Translations under genes and position numbers: made by a program | Shown here: in pieces, positions 8,427-16,366 of the stretch | Numbering within the stretch: position 1 is the stretch's first letter | How the letters are laid out: every line of letters starts with the position of its first letter | Notes under the pieces: model-generated | Seen by the model: only the letters and a program-made list of their open reading frames with translations | The model's database searches: none | Told to the model about the DNA's origin: nothing | Source of the DNA: an uncultured Spirochaetaceae bacterium | GTDB lineage: Bacteria > Spirochaetota > Spirochaetia > Sphaerochaetales > Sphaerochaetaceae | NCBI GenBank assembly: GCA_944390725.1 | Contig: CALXQU010000003.1 | Span: forward strand, 62,001-126,000 | Length of the DNA stretch: 64,000 nucleotides | Direction: 5' to 3'

Positions 8427-10227
8427 GAGCAGGGAAAAGGAGAAGGCTGACCGGCTGAGGAAGGAGTTCAGCCTCAGGGAATGCCGCCAGGTGAGGAGGC
8501 CTGACGGCCTGATGATGAAGACGGTCAAGGGCTACACGTTCACTGATTTCGTAGAGGCTGTGACCGCCAGGTACCAGGACAGGATCTGCTACCGCATATT
8601 CCGCCAGGGCGATGAGAACGACATGACCTATAACCAGCTAGGCTGGTATTCATATGCAGTGGCTTCGTACCTGATGGACAAGGGCGTGAAGAAGGGCGAC
8701 AGGATCGCGATATTCGGCGAGAGCTGCCCGAACTGGATGGTGATGTATCTGGGCATCACCATGCTCGGCGCTATCGCAGTCCCCATCCTGCCGGACTTCT
8801 CGGCACGCGAGGCGAAGTTCATCATCCAGGACAGCGGCTCGATAGGCGTCTGCGTCAATGCGAAGCAGCAGCCGAAGATCGCCGACTCGCTGGAGGGTAT
8901 CATGGTCTTCAGGATGGATGACCTTGTCCATATCCCGGAATCGATTGAGGGATATACCTTCGACAAGGCTCCCGGCTTCGCGATGAAGAGCACGAAGCTC
9001 AGGGTCAAGGACGTGCTTGCCGCCAAGCCTGCCGAGGATGATGTCGCATCGCTTATATATACATCCGGCACGACCGGGTCCTCGAAGGGCGTGGAGCTGA
9101 CGCATATGAACATCCTCAGGTGCGCGGACCTCGCGACGGATGTATATATCGATATCAAGCCAGGCTGGAAGGCCCTCTCGATACTGCCTATGAGCCATGT
9201 ATATGAGTTCACGATCGGGCAGGTTCTTACGCTCCTGGCAGGCATCGACATCACCTTCCTCGGCAAGCCGCCTGCAGTCTCTGTGCTGCTTCCTGCGCTA
9301 GCCGAGGTCAGGCCCCATGTCATGCTCTCCGTCCCGCTGCTGATCGAGAAGGTCTACAGGTCGGCAGTCGTGCCTGTCCTCAAGGGCAATCCGAAGATCG
9401 GCAGGATGATCTCCATGCCTCTGGTCGGCAGCTTCGTCTACAGGACGATAGGGCGCAAGATCATGACGACATTCGGCCACAGGCTGAGGTTCTTCGGCAT
9501 CGGAGGAGCTCCTCTCGACAGCGAGGTCGAGCTCTTCCTGCACAAGGCCCATTTCCCGTATGCGATAGGCTACGGGCTTACCGAGACATCGCCGCTTGTC
9601 GCCGGCTGCGGCAGCGCGCACTCAAGGCAGCATCCTGGCTTCATCGGCGAGATTGTCACCGATGATTCAGTCATCCTGCTGAATAAGAACGAGGAGGGCG
9701 TGGGTGAGATTGCCGTCAAGGGCCCCAATGTAATGAGGGGCTACTACAACAACCCTGAGCTCAATAAGGAGTCGTTCACCGAGGATGGCTACTTCAGGAC
9801 AGGGGACCTGGGCTTCATAGATAAGCACAACAGGCTAGCCATCAGGGGCAGGGTCAAGACGATGATCCTTGGCCCGGGCGGGGAGAACATCTATCCTGAG
9901 ATGATAGAGTCGCTGATCAACAGCCAGTCCTTCGTCGAGGAGTCCCTCGTAGTCCCGGAGAACGGAGGGCTCGTCGCGCTCATCAAGCTCGATATGAACA
10001 TGATGGCTGAGAAGCTGAAGATTTCCGCGCAGGAGGCCCAGCAGGAGGCGCAGAAGTATATCAAGGCGATAAGGAATCAGGTAAACTCTGAGCTGTCGGC
10101 CTATTCGAAGATCTCGGAAGTGCAGCTTCAGGAGGAGCCTTTCGACAGGACGCCTACCCAGAAGATCAAGCGCTTCCTCTATCCGAAGAAGAAGGCCAAG
10201 GCAGAAGAGAGGAAGGATGATAAATAA
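8419..10227 (+). CDS. Long-chain acyl-CoA synthetase / AMP-binding ligase
   Basis: Adenylate-forming enzyme that activates a fatty acid with ATP and CoA, probably membrane-associated. 602 aa, usual for the FadD15-like bacterial group. Visible motifs in order: core A3 YTSGTTGSSKGVELTH (near residue 213-230), A5 GYGLTETSPLVAG (near 385), A7/A8 YFRTGDLGFIDKHNRLAIRG (near 460) and the C-terminal swivel domain with catalytic-lysine region RTPTQKIKRFLYPK (near 580). I start it at the ATG 9 nt after GAGGG, overlapping the MBL gene; a later Met (near 8515) is also possible. A basic N-terminal extension (KSREKEKADRLRKE) precedes the domain. It is translationally coupled to the DAHP synthase downstream (11-nt overlap). 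Confidence 0.92.
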   Translation: MGKSREKEKADRLRKEFSLRECRQVRRPDGLMMKTVKGYTFTDFVEAVTARYQDRICYRIFRQGDENDMTYNQLGWYSYAVASYLMDKGVKKGDRIAIFGESCPNWMVMYLGITMLGAIAVPILPDFSAREAKFIIQDSGSIGVCVNAKQQPKIADSLEGIMVFRMDDLVHIPESIEGYTFDKAPGFAMKSTKLRVKDVLAAKPAEDDVASLIYTSGTTGSSKGVELTHMNILRCADLATDVYIDIKPGWKALSILPMSHVYEFTIGQVLTLLAGIDITFLGKPPAVSVLLPALAEVRPHVMLSVPLLIEKVYRSAVVPVLKGNPKIGRMISMPLVGSFVYRTIGRKIMTTFGHRLRFFGIGGAPLDSEVELFLHKAHFPYAIGYGLTETSPLVAGCGSAHSRQHPGFIGEIVTDDSVILLNKNEEGVGEIAVKGPNVMRGYYNNPELNKESFTEDGYFRTGDLGFIDKHNRLAIRGRVKTMILGPGGENIYPEMIESLINSQSFVEESLVVPENGGLVALIKLDMNMMAEKLKISAQEAQQEAQKYIKAIRNQVNSELSAYSKISEVQLQEEPFDRTPTQKIKRFLYPKKKAKAEERKDDK

Positions 10228-11302
10228 GACAACCCAGGATGTCCGCATCTGCGGGATCGAGAGCCTCAGGACCCCGGCAGAGCTTGCGGCTGCCTATCCC
10301 ATCACCGATGGGATCGCCGCGAGGATAAGGGGATTCAGGAATGAGGTCAATGCGATAGTCAAGGGCGAGGACAGGCGGCTGCTTGCCGTCATAGGTCCCT
10401 GCTCGATACATGACCCGCAGGCTGCCCTTGATTATGCAAGGCGCCTGAAGGGGCTTTCGGACAGGGTCTCGGATGTGTTCCGCATCGTGATGAGGACGTA
10501 TTTCGAGAAGCCCAGGACGGCGCTTGGCTGGCGCGGCCTCATCGTCGATCCCGATATGGACAGCAGCTACAACATCGAGAAGGGCCTTACGATTGCCAGG
10601 AAGCTCCTGATAGATATCATCTCGATAGGGCTTCCCGTCGGATGCGAGGTGCTTGACCCTATCGTCCCGCAGTATACCGATGAGCTGATGAGCTGGTCAT
10701 CGATCGGCGCCCGCACTACGGAGAGCCAGACCCACAGGGCGCTCGCTTCCGGCCTGTCCGTGGCCGTAGGCTTCAAGAACAGCACCTCCGGTGACCTGAC
10801 CGCGGCCGTCAATGCCTGCAAGAGCGCCAGCTCGCCGGCATCGTTCATCGGTGTCGAGCGCGATGGCAGGCTCGCTGTCTACCATTCGGCCGGCAATGAT
10901 TCATACCATATAATCCTCCGCGGCGGCGATGATGGCCCCAACTACTACGAGGATGATGTCGAGGATGCCAAGAGGATGATGGCCTCCCTGGGCCTTGAGC
11001 CGCGTATCGTCATCGACTGCTCCCACCAGAACAGCCGCAAGGACTTCCGCAGGCAGAAGCGCGTGCTGCGCTCGATAGTCGACCAGATCAGATGGGGAGA
11101 GGAGGCTATCAGGGGATTCATGCTTGAATCGAATATAGAGGAGGGCAGCCAGAAGATAGGGGATGACCTCTCGGCCCTGAAGTACGGGGTATCGGTCACC
11201 GATGCCTGCATCGGCTGGGAGGAGACCGAGAGGATCGTGCTCCATGCTGCCGATATCGTAAGGGAAGCCTATAGCAATGGCGGACATGAGGAGGTCCTAT
11301 GA
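10217..11302 (+). CDS. aroF: DAHP synthase, class I (AroF/G/H type)
   Basis: Condenses phosphoenolpyruvate and erythrose-4-phosphate to 3-deoxy-D-arabino-heptulosonate-7-phosphate, the first shikimate-pathway step. 361 aa, the normal length for the E. coli-like type Ialpha enzyme, with VIGPCSIHDPQAA (metal-binding Cys, near residue 61), MRTYFEKPRTALGWRG, WSSIGARTTESQTHR, FKNSTSGDL and DCSHQNSRKD (His and metal site). The usual GFKNGTDG loop is changed to GFKNSTSG. The N-terminal 45 residues that form the allosteric site in this class are present, so feedback inhibition by an aromatic amino acid is likely, but which one cannot be said. No other aromatic-pathway gene lies in the window. Confidence 0.93.
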   Translation: MINKTTQDVRICGIESLRTPAELAAAYPITDGIAARIRGFRNEVNAIVKGEDRRLLAVIGPCSIHDPQAALDYARRLKGLSDRVSDVFRIVMRTYFEKPRTALGWRGLIVDPDMDSSYNIEKGLTIARKLLIDIISIGLPVGCEVLDPIVPQYTDELMSWSSIGARTTESQTHRALASGLSVAVGFKNSTSGDLTAAVNACKSASSPASFIGVERDGRLAVYHSAGNDSYHIILRGGDDGPNYYEDDVEDAKRMMASLGLEPRIVIDCSHQNSRKDFRRQKRVLRSIVDQIRWGEEAIRGFMLESNIEEGSQKIGDDLSALKYGVSVTDACIGWEETERIVLHAADIVREAYSNGGHEEVL

Positions 11303-11847
11303 GGATTGCAGTGCTGCTTGCCGATGGATTCGAGATCGCAGAGGCGATGTGCCCTGTCGATGTGTTCAGGCGCGCCGGCCTCGAGACGGTGCTCATCTCG
11401 ATAAGCGGGTCGCTTGAGGTTACGTCCTCATGCTCCGTGAAGGTCTCTGCCGACAGGACCGTATACGATGTAGGTGATGAGGCATTCGATGCCGTATTCT
11501 GCCCGGGCGGCATGCCGGGATCCGTGAATCTCTCGCAGTCCTGGGAGGCGGGGCAGCTTATCGTGAAGACAGCCCAGACAGGCATCGTCGCAGCTATCTG
11601 CGCGGCTCCTGCCGCCGTACTCTACCCGCTGGGGCTCCTCGATGGCAGGAGCGCGACATGCTATCCCGGCTGCGGATCGTTCGCGCCCGATTTCAGCTTC
11701 CTGTCCGATGGCGTCGTCAGGGATGGGAACATCATAACTGGCAAGAGCGCAGGCTGGGCGTTCGACCTGGGACTCGAGGTCGTCTCGGCGCTTCTCGGCA
11801 AGGAGAAGGGCGAGCAGGTCAGGTCCGCTATATATTACAGGCAGTGA
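11299..11847 (+). CDS. DJ-1/PfpI family protein
   Basis: Small flavodoxin-like-fold protein, 182 aa, of the DJ-1/PfpI superfamily (deglycase/chaperone/stress proteins). It opens MRIAVLLADGFEIAEA with the conserved Glu at residue 12, has FCPGGMPGSVNL, and the nucleophile elbow AAICAAPAAVL with the reactive Cys near residue 99, followed by TCYPGCGSF. The Cys-containing elbow and the Glu agree with the thiamine-biosynthesis ThiJ/YajL branch. It overlaps the DAHP synthase by 4 nt (ATGA) and ends the operon. Its stop abuts the stop of the opposite-strand gene with zero spacing. Confidence 0.9.
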   Translation: MRIAVLLADGFEIAEAMCPVDVFRRAGLETVLISISGSLEVTSSCSVKVSADRTVYDVGDEAFDAVFCPGGMPGSVNLSQSWEAGQLIVKTAQTGIVAAICAAPAAVLYPLGLLDGRSATCYPGCGSFAPDFSFLSDGVVRDGNIITGKSAGWAFDLGLEVVSALLGKEKGEQVRSAIYYRQ

Positions 11848-12213
11848 TCAGGCCAGCATCTTCGCGATATGCCATCTCAGCCCGGAGCTTCTCCTCAGGG
11901 CTGACTGGCGCGCGTCGGCCCTGCTGAACCTGTAGCCGTTCAGCTCCGTCCTGTAGAGCAGCTCGAAGAAGAGATTGTACCTCATGCTGCCCATGGCTGC
12001 CTTGATTACGGCATCGCCATAGATCGTGCTCATGATCGGTTCCTCGACATCCATGACCCAGCGGTCGGTCGCCTCTGTGAAGGTGAGGTCCCTTCCCTCA
12101 TGCTCCCTGAGGAATTTCCTATAGTTCTGTATGCTTGCGTAAATCGGATTGAGATGGGATGCGAAGAGCTTCCCGGTTGCTGTGTTGATTAGGTTCCTTT
12201 CGTTCTCTGTCAT
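11848..12213 (-). CDS. Uncharacterised 121-aa protein
   Basis: I do not recognise this family. It is probably real: AAGGAG sits 9 nt before the ATG, codon use matches the neighbours and its stop lies exactly against the PfpI stop. The protein is largely helical, rich in Arg and aromatic residues, has no signal peptide or membrane segment, and includes LNPIYASIQNYRKFLREHEG and LFFELLYRTELNGYRFSRAD. The C-terminal end is basic (SALRRSSGLRWHIAKML). No cysteine is present. The 138 bases between it and the mscL terminator contain nothing recognisable. Confidence 0.7.
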   Translation of the reverse strand: MTENERNLINTATGKLFASHLNPIYASIQNYRKFLREHEGRDLTFTEATDRWVMDVEEPIMSTIYGDAVIKAAMGSMRYNLFFELLYRTELNGYRFSRADARQSALRRSSGLRWHIAKMLA

Positions 12214-12351
12214 GATCTGACTGCTCCTTGAACCTACCTTTTGTCATCAGGAAATGTATTGAAATCAAGGGAAGTAGTCAATAGCTTGATACGGATATTC
12301 TTATTTGCGGGATTGCAAGCAATTATCCTTAACGAAAATGCAACATTGACA

Positions 12352-12382
12352 AAACAGGGGCACCATCTGGCGCCCCTGTTTG
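12352..12382 (-). terminator. Intrinsic terminator of mscL
   Basis: Minus-strand hairpin with AACAGGGGC pairing to GCCCCTGTT around a short loop, followed by TTTT. It lies 7 nt after the mscL stop codon. Confidence 0.85.
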
Positions 12383-12388
12383 CGGTAA

Positions 12389-12790
12389 TCAGTTCTTCTT
12401 GAGGAGGTCCCTGATTTCCGTCAGCAGCTGGATATCTGCAGGAGGTGCTGCAGGAGCCGCTGGCGCTGCCGGCTTCTCGTGGAGCTTGTTGACGCCCTTG
12501 ACCACGCAGAAGATGGCAAAGGATACGATCAGGAACGTGATGATCGTGTTGATGAACGTACCGTAGTTGATCGTCACGGCCGGAGCTGTCTCCGTCGCAG
12601 CCCTGAGGACGAGCTTGAAGGATGTGAAGTCCACGCCGCCGATAAGCACGCCTACGATAGGCATGATGATGTCATTGACGAGGGAATTGACGATTGCCGT
12701 GAAAGAGGCACCTACTACCATACCTACAGCCATGTCCATCACATTGCCGCGGGAGATGAATTTCTTGAATTCGCCTAAGAACTTGCTCAT
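12389..12790 (-). CDS. mscL: Large-conductance mechanosensitive channel MscL
   Basis: Homopentameric inner-membrane channel that opens on membrane tension to release solutes during osmotic downshock. 133 aa from the Met at 12790, which follows GGGGG by 7 nt; an upstream in-frame Met would add ten residues that do not fit the family. The N-terminal amphipathic helix ([21 protein letters not shown]) leads into TM1 ([20 protein letters not shown]), TM2 is [17 protein letters not shown] near residue 80-95. An Ala-Pro-rich linker ([10 protein letters not shown]) separates TM2 from the usual C-terminal helix bundle ([11 protein letters not shown]). Confidence 0.97.
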   Translation of the reverse strand: MSKFLGEFKKFISRGNVMDMAVGMVVGASFTAIVNSLVNDIIMPIVGVLIGGVDFTSFKLVLRAATETAPAVTINYGTFINTIITFLIVSFAIFCVVKGVNKLHEKPAAPAAPAAPPADIQLLTEIRDLLKKN

Positions 12791-12908
12791 TATGCTTCCC
12801 CCTATAATCCTGAAAGCCAAGCCATTTTACAAAGAAATGGGAATATATTGCAACCATGTCTGTTTTCGTCTGCGGAATTGCTGATTGGCGCAGGATTTGC
12901 GGACTGCA

Positions 12909-12938
12909 TTGTATATGGAGCCGGTTTTTGTTTATCAT
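12909..12938 (+). promoter_or_regulatory. Promoter of asnA
   Basis: TTGTAT (12909-12914), 18-nt spacer, TATCAT (12933-12938); predicted leader about 18 nt carrying GAGGAGG before the ATG at 12963. Confidence 0.55.
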
Positions 12939-12962
12939 CAACCCAGTTGAGGAGGCAGCGCC

Positions 12963-13982
12963 ATGTATTTCCCAGAAGACTACAAGCCGCTCTTGGGCCA
13001 GCACGAGACGGAGAAGGCAATCAAGGACGCCAAGGACACTTTCGAGAAGGAGCTTTCAGGGGCACTGAGGCTTTCCAGGGTGACATCACCCATCTTCGTT
13101 CCATCGGGCTCTGGCATCAATGATGACCTGAACGGAGTGGAGAACCCGGTCAGGTTCAGCGTGCGCAACCTTGATTCCAAGGGCATGGAGATCGTCCAGT
13201 CGCTTGCGAAGTGGAAGAGGATGGCGCTCGCAGACTACAGCGTTCCCATCGGCAGGGGTATATATACGGATATGAATGCGCTCCGCCCCGATGACGATAT
13301 CGATGAAATCCATTCGATTTACGTCGACCAGTGGGACTGGGAGAAGGTGATGCTGCCTGAGGATAGGAACCTTGCTTACCTCAAGGATGCCGTCAGGTCG
13401 ATCTATTCCGCCATAAAGAGGACGGCCTTCCTGCTTGGCGAGGACTATCCTGTCCTTGAGGATACCCTTCCCGAGGATATCGTGTTCGTGCATACCGAGG
13501 ATGCAGCTGCGGAATACCCTGGCCTGACGCCGCAGGAGCGCGAGGTGGAGCTAGCAAGGCGCTATGGCGCGGTCTTCCTCATCGGCATCGGCTATGGCAA
13601 CCCGCCGCATTCCGGCCGCGCCCCCGACTACGATGACTGGTCGACGGAGACTGAGGATGGCTGCCATGGCCTCAATGGCGACATCATCGTATGGGACAGC
13701 GTGAGGGAGTCCTCCCTTGAGCTCTCCAGCATGGGGATCAGGGTGGATAGGGAATCGCTTCTAAGGCAGCTGGAGATCCGCGGCTGCATGGAGAGGAAGG
13801 ACCTTTACTGGCATAAGCGCCTCATCGCAGGGGAGTTCCCCCAGACGATCGGCGGCGGCATAGGGCAGTCCAGGCTCTGCATGTTCCTCCTCCATAAGGC
13901 GCATATAGGGGAGGTGCAGGCCTCGGTATGGCCTGATGCCGTGAGGAAGGATGCGATAACGCACGGCACAAGGCTCCTGTGA
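12963..13982 (+). CDS. asnA: Aspartate-ammonia ligase (AsnA)
   Basis: Makes asparagine from aspartate, ammonia and ATP; a cytoplasmic enzyme structurally related to class II tRNA synthetases. 339 aa, close to the usual 330. Recognised by the start YFPEDYKPLLGQHETEKAI, VTSPIFVPSGSGINDDLNG (substrate-binding), QWDWEKVM, IGIGYGNPPHSGRAPDYDDW and the motif-3-like GGGIGQSRLCMFLL near residue 300. GAGGAGG precedes the ATG at ideal spacing. It is a single-gene unit with its own promoter and terminator, and complements asnS earlier in the window. Confidence 0.97.
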   Translation: MYFPEDYKPLLGQHETEKAIKDAKDTFEKELSGALRLSRVTSPIFVPSGSGINDDLNGVENPVRFSVRNLDSKGMEIVQSLAKWKRMALADYSVPIGRGIYTDMNALRPDDDIDEIHSIYVDQWDWEKVMLPEDRNLAYLKDAVRSIYSAIKRTAFLLGEDYPVLEDTLPEDIVFVHTEDAAAEYPGLTPQEREVELARRYGAVFLIGIGYGNPPHSGRAPDYDDWSTETEDGCHGLNGDIIVWDSVRESSLELSSMGIRVDRESLLRQLEIRGCMERKDLYWHKRLIAGEFPQTIGGGIGQSRLCMFLLHKAHIGEVQASVWPDAVRKDAITHGTRLL

Positions 13983-13990
13983 ATGATGGT

Positions 13991-14015
13991 CCTCGGCGTA
14001 TGCCGGGGATTTTTG
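13991..14015 (+). terminator. Intrinsic terminator of asnA
   Basis: CCTCGGC pairs with GCCGGGG around a 4-nt loop, followed by ATTTTTG, 8 nt after the asnA stop. Its T-run touches the -35 box of the next gene. Confidence 0.75.
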
Positions 14016-14044
14016 TTGAAGCTATGCCTTCTTAGTGAGATAGT
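14016..14044 (+). promoter_or_regulatory. Promoter abutting the start codon of the FAH gene
   Basis: TTGAAG (14016-14021), 17-nt spacer, GATAGT (14039-14044). Only six bases separate the -10 box from the ATG at 14051, so transcription should begin at or within a base or two of the ATG. No Shine-Dalgarno is present. Confidence 0.65.
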
Positions 14045-14050
14045 TTGGTT

Positions 14051-14806
14051 ATGAGATACGCAAGGGCCAGGATGGCAGATGGAAGGATCGGGTACGGAAT
14101 CGTCGATGGCGATGGGCTTATCATCATAGACAGGCCTCCCTATGAGGACTATGCGGAGACCGGTGAGCGCTGGAAGCTTTCCGATGTATCGCTCATGTCG
14201 CCTGTGGATTTCTCCAAGGCCGTATGCATAGGGCTGAATTACCGTGACCATGCCGAGGAGTTCGGGCTCCCTATTCCCGAGGCCCCTGTCGTCTTCATGA
14301 AGCCATCCACATGCCAGCTTGGGCATGAGGGGACCATCATCTATCCTGATATGTGCCACAGGCTTGATTACGAGGCGGAGCTGGCTGTCGTCATCGGGAA
14401 GGAATGCCATATGGTCTCCCAGGAGGATGCCTCTTCCTATATACTCGGCCTCACCAGCGCCAATGATGTGACGGCACGTGACCTGCAGCCCAAGAACGGC
14501 CAGTGGACGGTTGCCAAGTGCTTCGACACCTTCCTGCCTCTCGGGCCATACATCGTGACCGGTGAGGATGGAAGCGACCTGATGATTACAAGCCGCGTCA
14601 ACGGGGAGACCAGGCAGATGTCGAGGACATCCAACCTGATATTCTCCATCCCGTATCTTGTGTCATACCTCTCGCATGTGATGACGCTGCTGCCAGGCGA
14701 TGTCATCTCGACAGGTACGCCTGGAGGGATTTCCGGGATGCAGAAGGGCGATATAGTCGAGATAGAGATCGAAAGGCTGGGTGTCCTGAGGAATACGATA
14801 GGCTAG
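14051..14806 (+). CDS. Fumarylacetoacetate hydrolase-family enzyme
   Basis: Cytoplasmic metal-dependent C-C bond hydrolase or decarboxylase of the FAH superfamily, 251 aa. Motifs: KAVCIGLNYRDHAEEFG (near residue 56), VVFMKPSTCQLG, DYEAELAVVIGKE with the Glu metal ligands near residue 103-105, LTSANDVTARDLQ, and the end STGTPGGISGMQKGDIVEIEIE. Members act on acylpyruvates, oxaloacetate or hydroxy-dienedioates; length and motifs resemble the YcgM/FAHD1 acylpyruvase group, but the substrate is not certain. The ATG at 14051 is favoured over a TTG six bases earlier. It probably initiates without a leader. Confidence 0.9.
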   Translation: MRYARARMADGRIGYGIVDGDGLIIIDRPPYEDYAETGERWKLSDVSLMSPVDFSKAVCIGLNYRDHAEEFGLPIPEAPVVFMKPSTCQLGHEGTIIYPDMCHRLDYEAELAVVIGKECHMVSQEDASSYILGLTSANDVTARDLQPKNGQWTVAKCFDTFLPLGPYIVTGEDGSDLMITSRVNGETRQMSRTSNLIFSIPYLVSYLSHVMTLLPGDVISTGTPGGISGMQKGDIVEIEIERLGVLRNTIG

Positions 14807-14810
14807 GAAA

Positions 14811-14838
14811 TGGAAAATCCCGGAGAAGATCTCCGGGA
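14811..14838 (-). terminator. Terminator of tRNA-Met
   Basis: Minus-strand CCCGGAGA-TCTT-CTCCGGG hairpin followed by ATTTTCC, a few bases after the tRNA 3' end. Confidence 0.75.
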
Positions 14839-14841
14839 CTC

Positions 14842-14914
14842 TAGCGAGAAAGGGACTCGGACCCCTGACCGAGCGGATATGAGCCGCTTGCTCTACCAAC
14901 TGAGCTATCTCGCC
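14842..14914 (-). tRNA. tRNA-Met (CAU)
   Basis: A 73-nt cloverleaf on the minus strand: acceptor GGCGAGA/TCTCGCT (one G-U at the end), D arm AGCTCAGTTGGTAGAGC, anticodon stem AGCGG/CCGCT with loop CTCATAT (anticodon CAU), T arm with GGTCCGAGTCC and discriminator A. The anticodon arm sequence is that of bacterial elongator tRNA-Met. The first pair and D arm exclude an initiator tRNA. A tRNA-Ile2 with lysidine cannot be fully excluded from sequence alone. CCA is not encoded. Confidence 0.93.
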
Positions 14915-15194
14915 ATAAGGCTGCTTTGAAGCAACAGAGAGAGAATAGCGGAGTTGCGGAAGAAAATCAATAGGGTAGTGGTTGTTTTTCCTTGGATCCT
15001 TGCTGCTCGCCATGTCACGCGTCAAGGCTTGAAACCCATTCCTATGGTTCTTCCCAGATTGTCCGTCCAATAGGAGGCCTGAAGGAAGTCTGATTCCCTT
15101 GCCGTCTGGATTATCCTTATGCTTATCGCTTCTGTGATACCGAAGTAGCTGGTTGCCATTGCCTGTCCATGGCATGCATGTGATATGGCTTGAA

Positions 15195-15223
15195 ATAAAA
15201 AATCCTTCTGCTTGCAGAAGGAT
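15195..15223 (-). terminator. Terminator of tRNA-Leu
   Basis: Minus-strand ATCCTTCTGC-AA-GCAGAAGGAT perfect hairpin followed by TTTTTTATTT, directly downstream of the tRNA-Leu. The 280 bases between this and tRNA-Met (14915-15194) contain no gene I can support. Confidence 0.9.
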
Positions 15224-15232
15224 CTGAACCGA

Positions 15233-15316
15233 TGCGGTCGACTGGACTTGAACCAGCATAGCCTTTCGACCACTAGCACCTCAAGCTAGCGTGTCTACCA
15301 ATTCCACCACGACCGC
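15233..15316 (-). tRNA. tRNA-Leu (GAG)
   Basis: An 84-nt class II tRNA: acceptor GCGGTCG/CGACCGC, anticodon stem CTAGC/GCTAG with loop TTGAGGT (anticodon GAG), a short extra arm, T loop GGTTCAAGTCC and discriminator A. The long variable region and G-containing D loop fit tRNA-Leu. CCA is not encoded. Confidence 0.95.
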
Positions 15317-15415
15317 TCAACTGGTACTGCCATAAGATAGTCTATTTCGATTCCTGAGTCAACAGTTTGGGTCAAGAAAATATACGAAATTTATAATTGC
15401 TTTCCTTATAATCAA

Positions 15416-16357
15416 TTATAATCCCTGTTTCTCAAGGAAGCGCTTGATGGTCCCATAATATCCTTCCGGATCCGTGTACTCTGATTCCGCATGCCGTGCG
15501 CCCTGGAATGCGGCTTTCTCCTTATATCCTCTGGACTTCGCCTGGTAATTGATATCGAGCATGCGGAAGGAGACGAACCTGTCTTCGGTCCCGTGGATGA
15601 AGAGCATCGGTATATCGGCCTTCGCAAGCTGCTTCACGCTGGAAGCTTCCCTGGCTCCATAGCCTGCCTTGAGCCTCATCACCGTAGAACAGCAGTGCAT
15701 GATGGGGAAGGCCGGAAGATGGAAGAGCACCTTGAGCTCATCGGAGAAGATATCCCATACGGATGAATAGCCGCAGTCCTCTATCGCCGCCTTGAGAGCC
15801 GGATGGTTCTCCCCGGCTGCCATCATCGTCGCCGCAGCCCCCATCGATACGCCCTGCATGACGATCGAGGCATCCGGTACCATCGAGAGTATCCAGTCCA
15901 TCCAGGCAAGCAGGTCCTTCCTGTCAAGCCAGCCCATGCCGATATACTTCCCCTCGCTCTCGCCATGGGCCCTGTTGTCGGGAAGCAGGACCGAGTATCC
16001 CCAGCGATGGTACTGCATCGCCAGCGTGAGCATATTGTCATGGGAGCCTGTATAGCCATGGACGAGGATGGCGGCCCTGGAGCTGCCTTCGCAGGGGTAG
16101 TACCAGCCTTTGAGCCTGAGCCCGTCATATGAGATGATCGTCGCTTCCATGCATCTCGCCTCCTGCCGGAAGGCCTCTGCCTGGGCCATCAGGCGCTTCC
16201 TGTTCTCAGCATATGCAGCATTCGCTCCCCCTGGCTCCTCAGGGTTGAATGTCTCAGGGGCACGGTCCTTGCGCACGATGGCGTAATCCACGAAATACGA
16301 GCCTATGATATATGATGCGATGATGATCGCGATGGCTATTATCAGGACGATGGTCAT
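15416..16357 (-). CDS. Membrane-anchored alpha/beta hydrolase
   Basis: Serine hydrolase of the alpha/beta fold, 313 aa, with one N-terminal membrane segment (residues 1-25, IVLIIAIAIIIASYIIGSYF) that would tether it to the inner membrane facing outward or act as an uncleaved signal. Oxyanion region AILVHGYTGSHDN (near residue 98), nucleophile elbow MQGVSMGAAAT (Ser near 171), acid in FIHGTEDRFVS and catalytic His in FQGARHAESEY near the end. Such YfkD/DUF-type hydrolases include peptidases and esterases; the substrate is unknown. A minus-strand TAGTAT box six bases before the ATG suggests a start close to the transcript end, but its -35 is poor. Confidence 0.88.
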   Translation of the reverse strand: MTIVLIIAIAIIIASYIIGSYFVDYAIVRKDRAPETFNPEEPGGANAAYAENRKRLMAQAEAFRQEARCMEATIISYDGLRLKGWYYPCEGSSRAAILVHGYTGSHDNMLTLAMQYHRWGYSVLLPDNRAHGESEGKYIGMGWLDRKDLLAWMDWILSMVPDASIVMQGVSMGAAATMMAAGENHPALKAAIEDCGYSSVWDIFSDELKVLFHLPAFPIMHCCSTVMRLKAGYGAREASSVKQLAKADIPMLFIHGTEDRFVSFRMLDINYQAKSRGYKEKAAFQGARHAESEYTDPEGYYGTIKRFLEKQGL

Positions 16358-16366
16358 AGGACAATA

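Noticed and set aside
14842..14914. Initiator tRNA-fMet
   Set aside because: The first base pair and the D-arm and anticodon-stem sequences are those of an elongator; the three consecutive G-C pairs of initiator tRNAs are absent.
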